Shown here piece by piece: positions 10,601-21,600 of a stretch of DNA of 64,000 nt (its first letter is position 1; each line of letters opens with the position of its first letter). This stretch comes from Durusdinium trenchii (taxonomy: Eukaryota; Sar; Dinophyceae; Suessiales; Symbiodiniaceae), in contig CAXAMN010006446.1 in the NCBI GenBank assembly GCA_963970005.1, positions 1,372,130 through 1,436,129 of the forward strand, given 5' to 3'. Both the position numbers and the translations under genes were made by a program. The notes under the pieces were generated by a model that was given only the letters and a program-made list of their open reading frames with translations, did no database searches and was not told the origin of the DNA.

Positions 10601-13334
10601 CCTTTTAACATCTTTTAACTGTTGAATCCATTACAACTGGAGGGTCCAGGACCGTGCTGAGGATGTCCTGGATGACCCAAAAAAACTCTCTGGGAGTGCT
10701 TGGCCCTCGTAGGGGTCGTGTTTAGGCAACTTCACATGTGAAAGCCAAGCTTCTTAAAGAAGCACAGCCTGCGAAGGCGTTCGGCCGAATGTGCGTCACA
10801 GCGTTCGGAAGGTTGATTTGTAGCAAACACTCGCAGCCTTCGAAGGCACTGCTGCCAATCTGAGTGACAGAGTCAGGGATGACCACTCGTGTCAAAGAGG
10901 AGCAACCGGCAAAAGCACCACTTCCAATCTGTGTCACAGACTTGGGAATACACACTCGCAACAAGCTCGTGCAATTCTCAAAGGCTCCAGCCCCAATCAC
11001 GGTCTCCGTGTCTGGGATACTCACATCCAACAAGTCACTGTCATCGCAGCCGGAGGTCCTCTTACTGGCACACTCGCGTGTAAGGCTGGTGAAAATCACC
11101 CGCACTTCTGCAGTTGGGCAAACCCCGACAGAGACGGCGGTCTGACCATCATCGTCTAATCTCCTGAGCTCCAGAGCTGCTACACCCAACACTGTTGTAG
11201 AAACCAGCTAGTTCAAACCCTATGGAAGCAACTCACTCCTTTGGCCGCACAATTAACAAACAAAGCCATCATGAGCTGCCGTCGAATGGACGTTCAAACG
11301 TTCCTATTCTGGGGTTTTACTTCGATTGAGTGTCACCAAAGACTTGTGTCGATGGGCGATCGATCGAGGTAAAGAGAGGACATGTTTGTGTTTTGCAATA
11401 TTTGCCCTTTAGACTCTAGACCGGGTCCAAACAACACGCCACTTCATGTCTAGCGTTTGAGAGTTAACCCGCTTTGACATCCACAAAGTTGAGTCCTACC
11501 CAAAGGACTGTTGCAACCAAAGCGAGAGAAACCATCAGTCCATACAAAGGAACACACGCTGGCTTGTAAGGAAAGCACTTTAGGACGATTCACCTCTATG
11601 TTGCTATTTTGGCATGAATGAATTTAAGTCATGAGTCGTTGACCTATGGCCTATGGGGGATCAACTCATTTGGAGATCAAACCAATAGTCAACAGTAGTG
11701 AAAAGCAGTAAACCGCCTCACCAACCAAAAAGGAGTGGTTCAATGTGGTTCATATTTTTTGACAGTCTGGGGCCCAGGTTCAGGGGACCCAACGCACAGT
11801 TTGGGTTCTTACCACTGAACATGAGGGTCCAACGATGTCCTCGGCCAACGAAGCAGTAGCTTCTGGTTACGTGCATTGCTTGCGATGGTCCGTGAAAACG
11901 CAACGACCATAGCCTGGCGTCCGATTCTCCACCACTAGCTCCACAATGCTTAGCCTCTTGCTGAGCTCATCCTCCGAAGGATGCAGTGCCTGTCCGCGTG
12001 GATCGTCCGTTTTGGTTGGTTTGCATTGACCTCTGGCCCAAGTACCCCGGGGGGGTTGCAGCAGATGGATGGGTACTCTGCGGCGCTGCACGGCTTTGAA
12101 AGAATGCTCGCAAACACCCCCCCACTAAACCGGAAAAATTGCATTCCGGCAGTTCCATGTCGGAATGGTTTGTTAGTCCCATCCAGTGAGTGGATGTGAC
12201 AGGGGCACCCCTTATGATCCTCTATGTTCGGCACCCCTTTGGAACTGCTGCGTGCATTTCACTGATGTCCAGCCTCAGACCCGGCCAACACCCGCAACGG
12301 GACCCCACGGTGAGAAATCACGACGGCATCACGTCATCAGAAGTCCCCGATGAAACGTACCATCCGAAGGCCAGCATGCCTAAACACTCCATGGGACTGG
12401 CATAGGACTGCCGCCCCAGCCAGACCCCAGTCAACCACCCCAACTGATTGGCAGTCCTATGCCAGTCCCATTACTCGTGTCTGGGATGGGTATGCCACCA
12501 TCAAAAACGAACATTTGCGAAGAATTGGAGGCATACCAACCATGTGTGGATGGAATTCCCCGACCCACCCGACTCCGTGTTGGTGGGTGTGAACCACCAG
12601 ACCCATTCCTGAAAGTAGCGGTAGAACTTGATCAACTGCCACACCAAGTGGGAGAGACCTGTACTCACTAGTCACAAGGAAAATGATGCTGCATTTTTCA
12701 TTTTTCTTGTAAACATAGATTATATATGCAATGATATGCAATGTATAGATCTCTTCAAAAGAAGAATCAACCACATAGTCAGTCACATAGGTTTAAGAAG
12801 CAAGAACCCGTAATGTTGACAGTTGATTAGGACACAATTGAGCAAGAACCCGTAATGTTGACATTTGATTATTGCTGGAGGTTTGGTTCTTTTGGATCGA
12901 TTGTTGACTGGTTCCCACCACATAAGTTACCAAATAGGACGCTGACGGAGCTAGTATATAATATACCCTTAGCTTCTATGGGTTTGCAACCCTTTGAGCC
13001 ATCTGCAATGTCAACTGATGTTTATCTAATGGAGAGCCCCCTTTGAAAGTCACAACATGGAGATGAATCATGTACTGGAACTAGTCTAGTAGTAAGAAAC
13101 ATATCTAACATGAAGAAAGCAGTCTTGAAACCTTAGGCGAGTGACGGATTTTTTAGCACTTGGGTGCAAAATCCCAATTGACACCCATTCAATGCAACGA
13201 CGATTGGACAACGTCTCGCAAGAACGTTTCCCTGCCTTTGAAGCCTCTTTCAAATCCCCAACCGTCATCTCGGGCAGCACTTCCAATAGCGAAGTCGTCC
13301 CGCTGATGAGCTGGATGGGGACGAGCATCGCCAT
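7682..13334 (-). CDS. Ubiquitin-like domain plus BspA-type LRR protein, paralog 3 (7 exons)
   Basis: Exons read as 13236-13334, about 11921-11989, about 10740-11168, 9862-9975 (upper end uncertain), 9291-9397, 8687-8782 and 7682-7777. Exon 1 (33 codons) starts MAMLVPIQLISGTTSLLEVL and, with exon 2 (ALHPSEDELSKRLSIVELVV) and the start of exon 3 (LRRLDDDGQTAVSVGVCP), forms a ubiquitin-like fold. The rest are 23-24-residue BspA-type repeats such as SVTQIGSSAFEGCECL. The last exon ends QGCTLLFR and a stop. The exon 1/2, 4/5 and 5/6 introns have GC donors (AAAG|GCAGGG, GCAG|GCAGCG, TCC|GCGCCT); 6/7 is GT (TTT|GTGACA). The 2/3 and 3/4 boundaries are unresolved. Such repeats usually mediate protein binding, so an adaptor role is an inference. 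A repeat has inserted just past the exon-5 donor (9169-9305). Confidence 0.8.
8421..8519. mobile_element. Degenerate copy of short element family A
   Basis: Carries CCATGGGACTGGTATATATG, CCCATTGACCCCCAGGTCAA and CCATACATGGAGAGTCTGGG in the usual order. The right end is recognisable and the left end is degraded. It lies in an intron or spacer region of the LRR gene block. Confidence 0.45.
9169..9305. repeat. Insertion with 25-bp direct duplications at an exon-intron boundary
   Basis: The same 25 bp, starting GCCAAGGCGCGG and ending GGAATGCT on the plus strand, is at 9169-9193 and 9281-9305. Between them lie about 87 bp of the dispersed ACTAGTAGC repeat family. On the coding (minus) strand the duplicated segment spans the end of LRR exon 5 (ATTCCAAACTCC) and its GC donor, so the splice donor now exists twice. 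Confidence 0.7.
9430..9535. repeat. ACTAGTAGC-family dispersed repeat
   Basis: Contains GGCCTCCAACCTACTAGCAA and related motifs, matching copies at about 41580, 52900 and 36240. It lies in an intron of LRR paralog 3. Confidence 0.45.
12148..12251. mobile_element. Short inverted-repeat element, family B
   Basis: The ends GGCAGTTCCA and TGGAACTGCTG are inverted repeats. The interior holds AGTGAGTGGATGTGA and GGCACCCCTTATGA, typical of the family. The flanks TTGCATTCC and GTGCATTTC match at 7 of 9 positions and may be a decayed 9-bp target duplication. It lies in the first intron of LRR paralog 3. Confidence 0.5.
12379..12485. mobile_element. Family A foldback element with ATG target duplication
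   Basis: 107 bp, largely one long palindrome: CCATGGGACTGGCATAGGAC near the left end is mirrored at the right end, which finishes ACTCGTGTCTGGG. Flanked by ATG on both sides (12376-12378 and 12486-12488). Too short to encode a transposase, so it is a non-autonomous MITE-like element. It sits in the first intron of LRR paralog 3. Confidence 0.7.
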
Positions 13335-13865
13335 GGCGGATCGGATGAGACGAGACGAACGTGAGGTTGTCCCTTTTAACAGATCAGTAACAGCGGTAGC
13401 AGTCAATCGTAAGGTGCAAACATTGGGCACGTGCTAAATAAATGAAAAGAACGATATGTGGGTGGCTTCAACCAACTTGAAAACAATGAGTCAGTGGCAG
13501 TGGGTTATAATCCAAATGAAGGTTGAACATGGAAATATGTGAAATGACCATCAAGGCAGGCAGCTATTATGGAGTATTTGAGCCGCAATGTCCTCAGAAG
13601 CCCCAGTCGTCCCATTTCTTAAAGGACTAGCTGACTAACGACTCCATCAGGAGCTCAATTCTGTTGATCCTGAAGTGGACAAAGGGGCCGGGCCAACTAC
13701 AGTAGAATAACACAATCGACCACACTTATCTGGTTCCAGTGCTAAGTGGAATCCAAAAGGGACCCATGATTCCATGATGTCTTGCTTCCAGTTCCGCAAA
13801 ACAAGGGTCTCACCATGTCTCACCTGCCCAAACCCATTGATTTGCGCTTTTGAGTGGAGCCGACG

Positions 13866-16441
13866 TCAAGACGTTGGATCCGGCCGATGTTGGCCTCGAG
13901 AGGCGCCAGCACCCGCGCCAGCACCGCACACCTTTGTCCCCTCCAAAGCGGTCGATCGATCTCTCAGGGATTCGCAACCATGGAAGATTCTCCAATCGAT
14001 GGGTTCCTGCTGAAAGCGCTCAGGAAGTTCCACATGTGTCAAGGACACGCAATGGGCGAAAGCGCTTGGCCCGATGTAAGTCACAGAACCTCACAGAACG
14101 GAGCGAAGCCGAACAGCTTTTTTTGAATCGGCCCTTCAGGCTCCGATGGAACCACCATCCCAAACACGACCTGTCTGGGTAGATTTCCTCCAACAACCCG
14201 GCTGGGTTGATTTCGAGCACCTCCGATGAGTAACTTCTTTTCGTAAAGAGAATTCCAACAGAGAGATGAAACACGCACTGGACATGGCATGAGCCACGGC
14301 CAAAGGTTCCTGGTCGAAAGGTGCCAGGCTTCTACTGTATACCCTGAAATTCCAACAACCCTTTTTGATCCTTTTTGAATGGTCTTTGCCAAACGAATAC
14401 AAGACCGGGTCATCTCGTTCAACCATTTGTTGGATTGACTTTGAAGACCTAGATAGCCTAGAGGTTAATATATTAGATGAAGATGGTTGTGTATATACTG
14501 GATGGTTGTAATCCCATGTATTCCACTGCTACTGGTAATAGATGGTAATAGGATATACCGCCTATGGATCCACATACCAAAACAAAACGAAGGTACGACT
14601 GGACCCGACAATGGCACCTATATATTACATAAAGGAGTGTCCATGCTCACCTTCGAAACGAGGGTGCGAGTAGATCCCGGGATAACAATATACTAGATGG
14701 TTGAAATCCCCACGGTGGTTGTGATTGATTCCCTATATAAAACTCGTCTTCCCAGGTGTCAATCTACGTACCCTACGAATTGTTGTCGGAGCGTCCGGTT
14801 CAAGACCAAGGCACTGGGGATCCTTATGTGTTCCAAGGACCTGCATCGGGCAAAGGCGCCACTTCCAATTTCAGTGACGGATTCCGGAAGGGTGACGCTC
14901 AGCAAGCAGGGACAAGCTGCGAAGGCACCTTCTTCAATGCGGGTCACGGAGTCAGGAATGTTGACACGCTGCAAGCTTCCACAGAACTCGAAGGCTCCTT
15001 CCTGAATCACTGTCACAGAGTTGGGAATGGTCACCTCCACCAAGTCACACAAATCACATCCACATGTGTGCTTACTTGCACACTCGCGTGCAGCGCTGGA
15101 GAACAGGACCTGTAGCAGTGTAGTAGGGGTAATGCCAGCACAAACCACGGTCTCAGCATCATTGTCTAGTGTCCTCAGCTGCATGCGGGGAAACCTAAAA
15201 GATTACAGTAAACCTAGTGGATCCACTTATCAAGATATACACCGTGGAAAATTCACATGGAACCTGAAAACCACGTCGGGTTGTAGAGGAAAACGGAGTT
15301 TTCCAGCATGCCATCCGGTTCCGGTCTCGCAGCCTGGGTGGACCTTCAAAGACGAATCCATTGGCAAACTGGGATCTGCTGGGTTGAACAACAACAACCA
15401 AACCAGGCCCTTGATGCACAGGCTCAGGCATCAAGGATGCGTCCAGTTTGACCGGGGTCGAATCGACGAAGCGGTTCGTGAGTGCATGAACAGGGAAAAT
15501 AGTGATCACTTTTTCCAAGGGCTTCACCTTGCACACTGAGAAAGGGTGGTCTAGCAAACCACCTTCATCTACCTTGAGGATGCATAGTGTAACACATTGC
15601 AACACAGTTGTTGGAGCCTTTTTGGGTTACAGAAATATCCGGGGTCGGACACCGAAATGCAGGGGTCTGGACCCGAACCAAACCCTAGATGTTGCTTGAG
15701 GGCCCAGATTCTCAGGGAAGACAACACTTGCCAGGCTTCTTCTCCTCCACGAGCAGCTCCACGTTGCTCAAGCGACGGGTCAAATCATCGTCCGACGGGT
15801 GCAGCTCGGCCTCTGCTTTTCGGTGGTCACCCCAGCCTCCACCAGTGAGAGAAATTGAATGGGCTTCATCATGTTAGAAAGGTGAACAAAAGGTGGGGTA
15901 CCACTTTTCCAGACAACAAATCCCTACAAGTCAGTGATTGAAGTTGGTCATACAAGTTCACACTACTCAAGGAGGTTTTCAGGACCAGGTTTTACTGGAT
16001 CAGACTGGACTTGTAGGGAATGATGTTTAAGAATGGACCTGCAGGTGCTTTCAAAGGTCGTCGAACAACCACACGACTCCTAGAGAACACTTGGGCCAAG
16101 GACCTTGGATGAAGGGAAACAACATCTATAGCAACTCCGCAGGGGCTATCTAAGGGCATCTGTCCAACAAACATGGCTTCATGGATGGAATATGATGGAA
16201 TGGGATGGCATCGTCCCACTGGTTTGCCACACAGGATTGACTGTACCAAATGGTTCCAGGAGCATCCACAAACCGATCCACAAACCATGAGAGATGGGAA
16301 GCCGAGGGGTTTCAGGCCCGTCGTCTTTAGCATCGACTTGGCCTTTAAAGTCTCTTTCAATTGCCCGATAGTCATCTCCGGCATCACCTCCAACACCGAA
16401 ATACTGCCACTCATCAGCTGCACTGGAACTTGCATGGCCAT
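13866..16441 (-). CDS. Ubiquitin-like domain plus BspA-type LRR protein, paralog 2 (4 exons)
   Basis: Exons: 16343-16441, about 15736-15810, 14815-15178 and 13866-14089. Exon 1 (33 codons) begins MAMQVPVQLMSGSISVLEVM. Exon 2 gives AELHPSDDDLTRRLSNVELL, and exon 3 opens LRTLDNDAETVVCAGITP, completing the ubiquitin-like domain. A Cys-containing linker then leads to LRRs such as SVTEIGSGAFARCRSLEHI. The last exon continues VTYIGPSAFAHCVSLTHVEL and holds the terminal repeat plus a Gly/Ala-rich tail. Intron 1 is GC-AG with GCC at both edges (AAAG|GCCAAG, AGAG|GCCGAG). Intron 3 is GT-AG and regenerates a Ser codon at the LRR junction (CCCA|GT). The exon 2/3 boundary is unresolved. This is the most compact of the three paralogs, about 530 bp downstream of paralog 1's region edge and immediately upstream of paralog 3. 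Function inferred as protein-protein interaction only. Confidence 0.8.
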
Positions 16442-17819
16442 GGCTGGCAAATTCAGGGTGCTCTTTCTAACCACGTTCAACCGCGATCTATCTTGTTGTG
16501 TTTAGAAAAATGCTTAGCTGCTTTCTTGTTGGACTCTCGATCAGTCAGAGTCTGCTTGATGGGCCGCTGCCTGATCCCAAACGTCCCTTCCGTCGCTTTG
16601 GAACTCCCAACTTCCACTCTTCAACTCTTCAACGTCATGCCGCTGCCGACGGAAGAAAGTGGTGCTGAAATTTTACCCTTGGAACACTAGAGTCACCACA
16701 GCTCTCCACAAACCATTGGTTTTCAGGCTCTATGATGTGGTATAGTGATGTTGGAAATGTGCCTCCCCCATAGTAAACGGCTTGTTGATGTGACCATGAT
16801 GTGAACCCCTCACATCGATCTACCCGCAAGAGAAATGACATGATCCAGAAAAGTTGATGTGATTTCGATTCCCGGTTGTAGCCTGTGGTTCGCTCAATAA
16901 AAATCTTTTTGGCATATGAACATCCTGTCTACGCGATATTTGCCCACCCTGTCCATATTGTAATATTTATCTTGTTTATGTGTGCTTTTGATTTTTACAT
17001 AAGCCGACACAAAATAAGCAAAGTATTGGCGATGTCGGCGATGCTGCCCGAGTGTGAATGCATTATTGACATCGTGTGCACTTGCCCCTGCGGCCTTCCC
17101 GAAAGAGAAGCGAGAACACTATTGATAGTGTGAGCTACGCTGCCCACATGGAATGGCATTGCAAGCGTGTGCGTTTTTGTGCAACGTCCTTTCATGGACC
17201 TTTTGAAGGCGGCACCGGTTTGCTGGGACCGGCTCAGCTTGATCGCCGCTTGATCGCGACCTTGCTTGGCTCGTAGAACAAGTAAAACAACGAAGTAGAA
17301 CAAGTCCCCTTCTTCTAGCGGACAAGAGTCTCTCAAACGATTCCACGTTTATGCAAAATTCATGAGGAAGTAGACATGGTAGATGGCCTACGTTACTCAA
17401 CATGGGAGGCTTCAATTGAGTGGTAGTGAATTCGCTGTGACAATGCTTATGTTTGGGACTGAAGATGGGTGGCCCGCTACTTTGAGGATCTGCTACTCAA
17501 CAAAGATTCCTTTTGCTGCAAAATGGCGATACATGATACATGAAGCAGTTAGGCTTGCTAGGATCAACTTTTCTTTGAGTGTATAGAACCCAGGGCCCTC
17601 CAAATGTCCATCCAGGCAAAGGCAGTTTTTGTGATTAGGGTTGCTGTGGCTGCGCAGCCATCCGGTTTTGATTACCTTGCGCTCCCTACCTCTGATGGCT
17701 TTTTCGCAGCATGACATGGGGCATTGGGAAACACAATCAAACATCTGGCAGGCCATGCAAGCCTCTTTGTTAAATACGTCCATGTTTTTAAACTAAAAGT
17801 CTCGTGAAATATTTATAAA

Positions 17820-18130
17820 TCTAAAATGTCTCGAGTCATAACATTCAAAGTAAAACGGTATTGTTTAGCGCATCTAAACTAGAATATTGACATTGCTGCA
17901 GATAGATACCCGTTAAATGAACCTCCAGAAATATTGAGAACCATACAACATGAATTATATATTATATGTTTTTAAAACAAACATACTTAAGGTAATATTG
18001 CTGATAATTTTACTTTTACTGATTCATTATCATTTGAAGGTGATGCAAATGCAACAACAAAAGATACATTTATGGCACAAGGAAATGAATAGTTTAAAAT
18101 CAACTTGCACCACTTCTCATAGTGTTGGAC
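17820..18130. other. AT-rich spacer between LRR paralogs
   Basis: A markedly AT-rich stretch between the start of paralog 2 and the end of paralog 1, with no supported gene on either strand. The whole interval 16442-18688 holds nothing I can call apart from the family-B element at its right end. Confidence 0.4.
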
Positions 18131-18340
18131 TTTTTTGACAAGTGTCCCAACAAAACCTGAGCACGCAACAATTTTACAACAGTGTTCGGGGCTCCAGGTA
18201 TAAACATAACAGCGGTGACTATACCCATTCCATTTTCTGACATAATGTAGGACTCCAGGTCTGTCTTCATGATAAAATATGATAAGTAACTGGCTGACAC
18301 TAGTTGCCAATCGACCGAGAAAAAGACCAGCCGCCTACCA

Positions 18341-18425
18341 GCAGTCACAAACGTGTGGTGTTTAGTCCCAAGTGAGTGGATCATGGGCACCCCTAACCTC
18401 CATGGATAGCACCCCTTTGTGACTA
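18341..18425. mobile_element. Short inverted-repeat element, family B
   Basis: GCAGTCACAAACGTGTGGTG at the left and CACCCCTTTGTGACT at the right are inverted repeats. The interior AAGTGAGTGGATCATGGGC is the family core. No target duplication recognised. Confidence 0.5.
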
Positions 18426-18688
18426 ACCCCTGCCCGACCTGAATCGGTTGACATCGCGTGGAGGTTCCCTCCCCTTTTTCATCGTTGCATGAACTGCTCC
18501 ACTCCGATCACGTGCACCGCTGGTTTAAGGCCTCGAAGACGATTCGACCCCGACAGCTGTCGGGTTGACTGGAGGAAGCTGCTGTCGACGTCACACTCTT
18601 AGGCACTCGCGGCGCGGTCGGCGACGCACTCGACGATCCGACTCGCTTGGGGTGTCTAGAAGTTCCGTAGATTTAGACGATCAAAGTC

Positions 18689-21600
18689 TCAGAACTCTTT
18701 TGACAATAAGCTACAGCCTTCGAAGACACTCTCAGAGAGTTGCAATGGTTCTGGAAGTTCAACGGTGGACAATGATTTGCAATCCTGGGATTTGCTGGGC
18801 AAGGACCAAGTACCTTGTGGCCTACAGATGCCCCTGGAATAGACCAAATATCTTAGTCTATTACCAGGCCCTACAGAACGAAACAAAACCGATTCCAAAC
18901 CATGATCGGATCAAACAGGAGACAAACAAAATCATGTTCTCACTTCCAGGATTCTGCGAAAGCGCTACGTCCAATCTGAGTCACAGACTTGGGGATGACC
19001 ACATGCTTCAAGGAGGAACAGCGTGCAAATGCACCCTCTCCGATCTCAGTCACAGAGTCAGGAATGGTCAAGATGGTCAAAGAAGCACAACCTGCAAAGG
19101 CACCTGACTGCTTGCAAGGGGCAAATCATGGCAAAACCCTAGTTTCGGACACAGACCTTCAATGAGGCCCATCTCGCAATGGAAAACGTTTGTTCAAAGT
19201 GCAGCCAAAAACATCATAATTATTTGGAGAGCCTTAGCAATGACCTCTCTATCTATACCTCACCATATTCCTTGCATAGCAAGTCTTCAAGTAAACATTT
19301 ACTTTGCTCAATATAAATTCTAGTACCTCTCCAAACCTCCAAAAGTTCTGCACTTCCACTTCGCCGAGCACCTTCTCCAATCCTCGTCACCTTTCTCGGA
19401 ATCCTCACGTGTTCCAACGAGCTGCAGCCAATGAAGGCATAGCCTCCAATCTCCGTCAATGCCTCGGGCAGCGCCACGCAGCTCAAGGATGTACAGCTCT
19501 TGAAGGCGCAAGTGCCGATGCGCGTCACCGACCCAGGGATCGTCACCTAAACGCGAAAAAACCGACGACGAAGTCGGCGGAAGACTGGAGGAACATAGAG
19601 GTACCCAAATTGAACAAACATGGAACTGTCAAAACTCCTGTTGGAAACAAAATTGAACTACAGTAGCTACAGAAGTGGGGACGTCTTAGCCTCAAAATGT
19701 TGCTGCTTTGGTGAGTCACTCGTATTAAACTTCCTGAACTTTCGAAAGCTCCAGACCCAATAACTGTGACGTTGTCAGGGATGCTCACGTCAAGCAAATC
19801 ACTGACATCACAGCCAGCTTCTTTTCTACTAGTGCACTCACGCGTCATGCTAGTAAAAAGAACCCGCACTTCTGAAGTTGGGGAGACCCCGGCGGATTTT
19901 GCAGTCTCAGTATCATCATCCAATTTCCTCAACTGTGCTTTGCAAACCACCAATTGTTAATTGTTGCACATCTAGCGGGCATTCTGCCTCACAGTACCTG
20001 TAAAACAAAGCAAGGGTTGAGGTGACAAAAAACACAAACAAACAGGATCTTCCCACACTTCTTCTGGTGTCAAAAACAATATGCTGCTATCTTGGACAAC
20101 AAACTGAAGCCAGCTCAAGGGTTTTTTTGGCGGCCAACGGCCCCGGCTTTGACAACATGGGCTGCTATCGGTGTTTGGGAGTGAAATTCGAACTAGAAAC
20201 AGGAACAACTTTGACAATCTAGACCATTGGACAGGGACATAAGCCCTCCAACATGTAAGCCCCGTAAGCACGTGTTATGTCTTCGAACAACTCCAGGGAT
20301 GACCCGGTGAAGGTTGTTCGTATTGATGTGTGTTACTTTCCAACCAAACACATCCTCGGAAGGTAGGGACACCCTTCCTGGCACCCACCCCAACCACCCT
20401 CTGAGGATGTGGTTGGATCCCTATAGCTAGTGCATTTGGCCTCTGTGTCACCTTGGCTTTCGCGAATCATCTGTACAATGTTAAACGGCGAAACTCAGTG
20501 GGATCCTACAAAACAAGTAGCTATCACTTACAAGTGGAGGTTTTCTTCCAAAAGGGCAACCTGCAAAGAAACGAATTCCGATGATGCTTTTAAAGAATAA
20601 CACAGGGGACAGGTTGCTCAAGGAATTCAAGTTGCTTGCCCTCAAGAAGCACCTCTACGGTGCTTAGTCTCCGCACAAAGTCATCATCTGAAGGATGCAG
20701 TTCGGCCTCTCAAAACGAGAAAAATGCTTCCACAGTGTCCGGGGGAGGAAACCAAGGGCAGGCGACTACACTTTAGTTACATAAATATAAATTAAAAATC
20801 GATCCTAAAAGGGTGCTTAGAGGGCTAAAGTAAGATCTACAATCAACAATAGAACTCAGGCAGACCTTCTTTCCCCAGCCATGCGGATACAGGATGATGG
20901 GTTCCTTTTGCATCCAACTATCCCCTCCACTGGTCGTCCAAACTACTTGGACCCTCCAAAAAGTCCTTCAAATGTTCTTATCACAAAAAACATAAAACTT
21001 CATAAAACTGTTACCTCTACCCATGTTTCAAGGTACTTGGTTCTGGCGGGGAGGAATCATGACAACAATTTTAAACCAAGAGTCACAAACGGGTGGTGTT
21101 TAGTCACGTCCCTAAGTGAGTGGATAATGGGCACCCCTAACCTCCATTAAGCACCCCTTTGGGACTGCTAGAAGTACTCAAGGTCGATCGACGGTACTGT
21201 TTCTTTCACACATGTCTCTCATATCTCACACACCCGTTGACCTTCGCGTTGCCAAAAACCACCAAATTGTGTCGCAGTGAAATTGTGCAGACGTGCTTCC
21301 GACTTGAATGGATGAAAACAAACCTACCCAACAAATGGTCTTTGGGCTAAAGAGTGGATCATAGATATGTTTTACCACCAATGAATGAACATACCTTGGG
21401 TCTCCTGGCTGAGGTGATGGAACCGCTCGCCTGCAACACATCGAAATTGTTGTTTTTTGGTCTGATGTCTGCAAATCATCGGGATACTCTGCACCTGCCT
21501 TTGTGGAAGAACGCAGATACACAAATCCTATGGTGCATCGATGTGGAAGACTACTCAGCACCATTTAGAAGAGTGAAAACCATGCTACTTGTATTTACGG

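Noticed and set aside
17820-18130. AT-rich block considered as an organelle-derived insertion
   Set aside because: No mitochondrial or plastid gene fragment was recognised in any frame.
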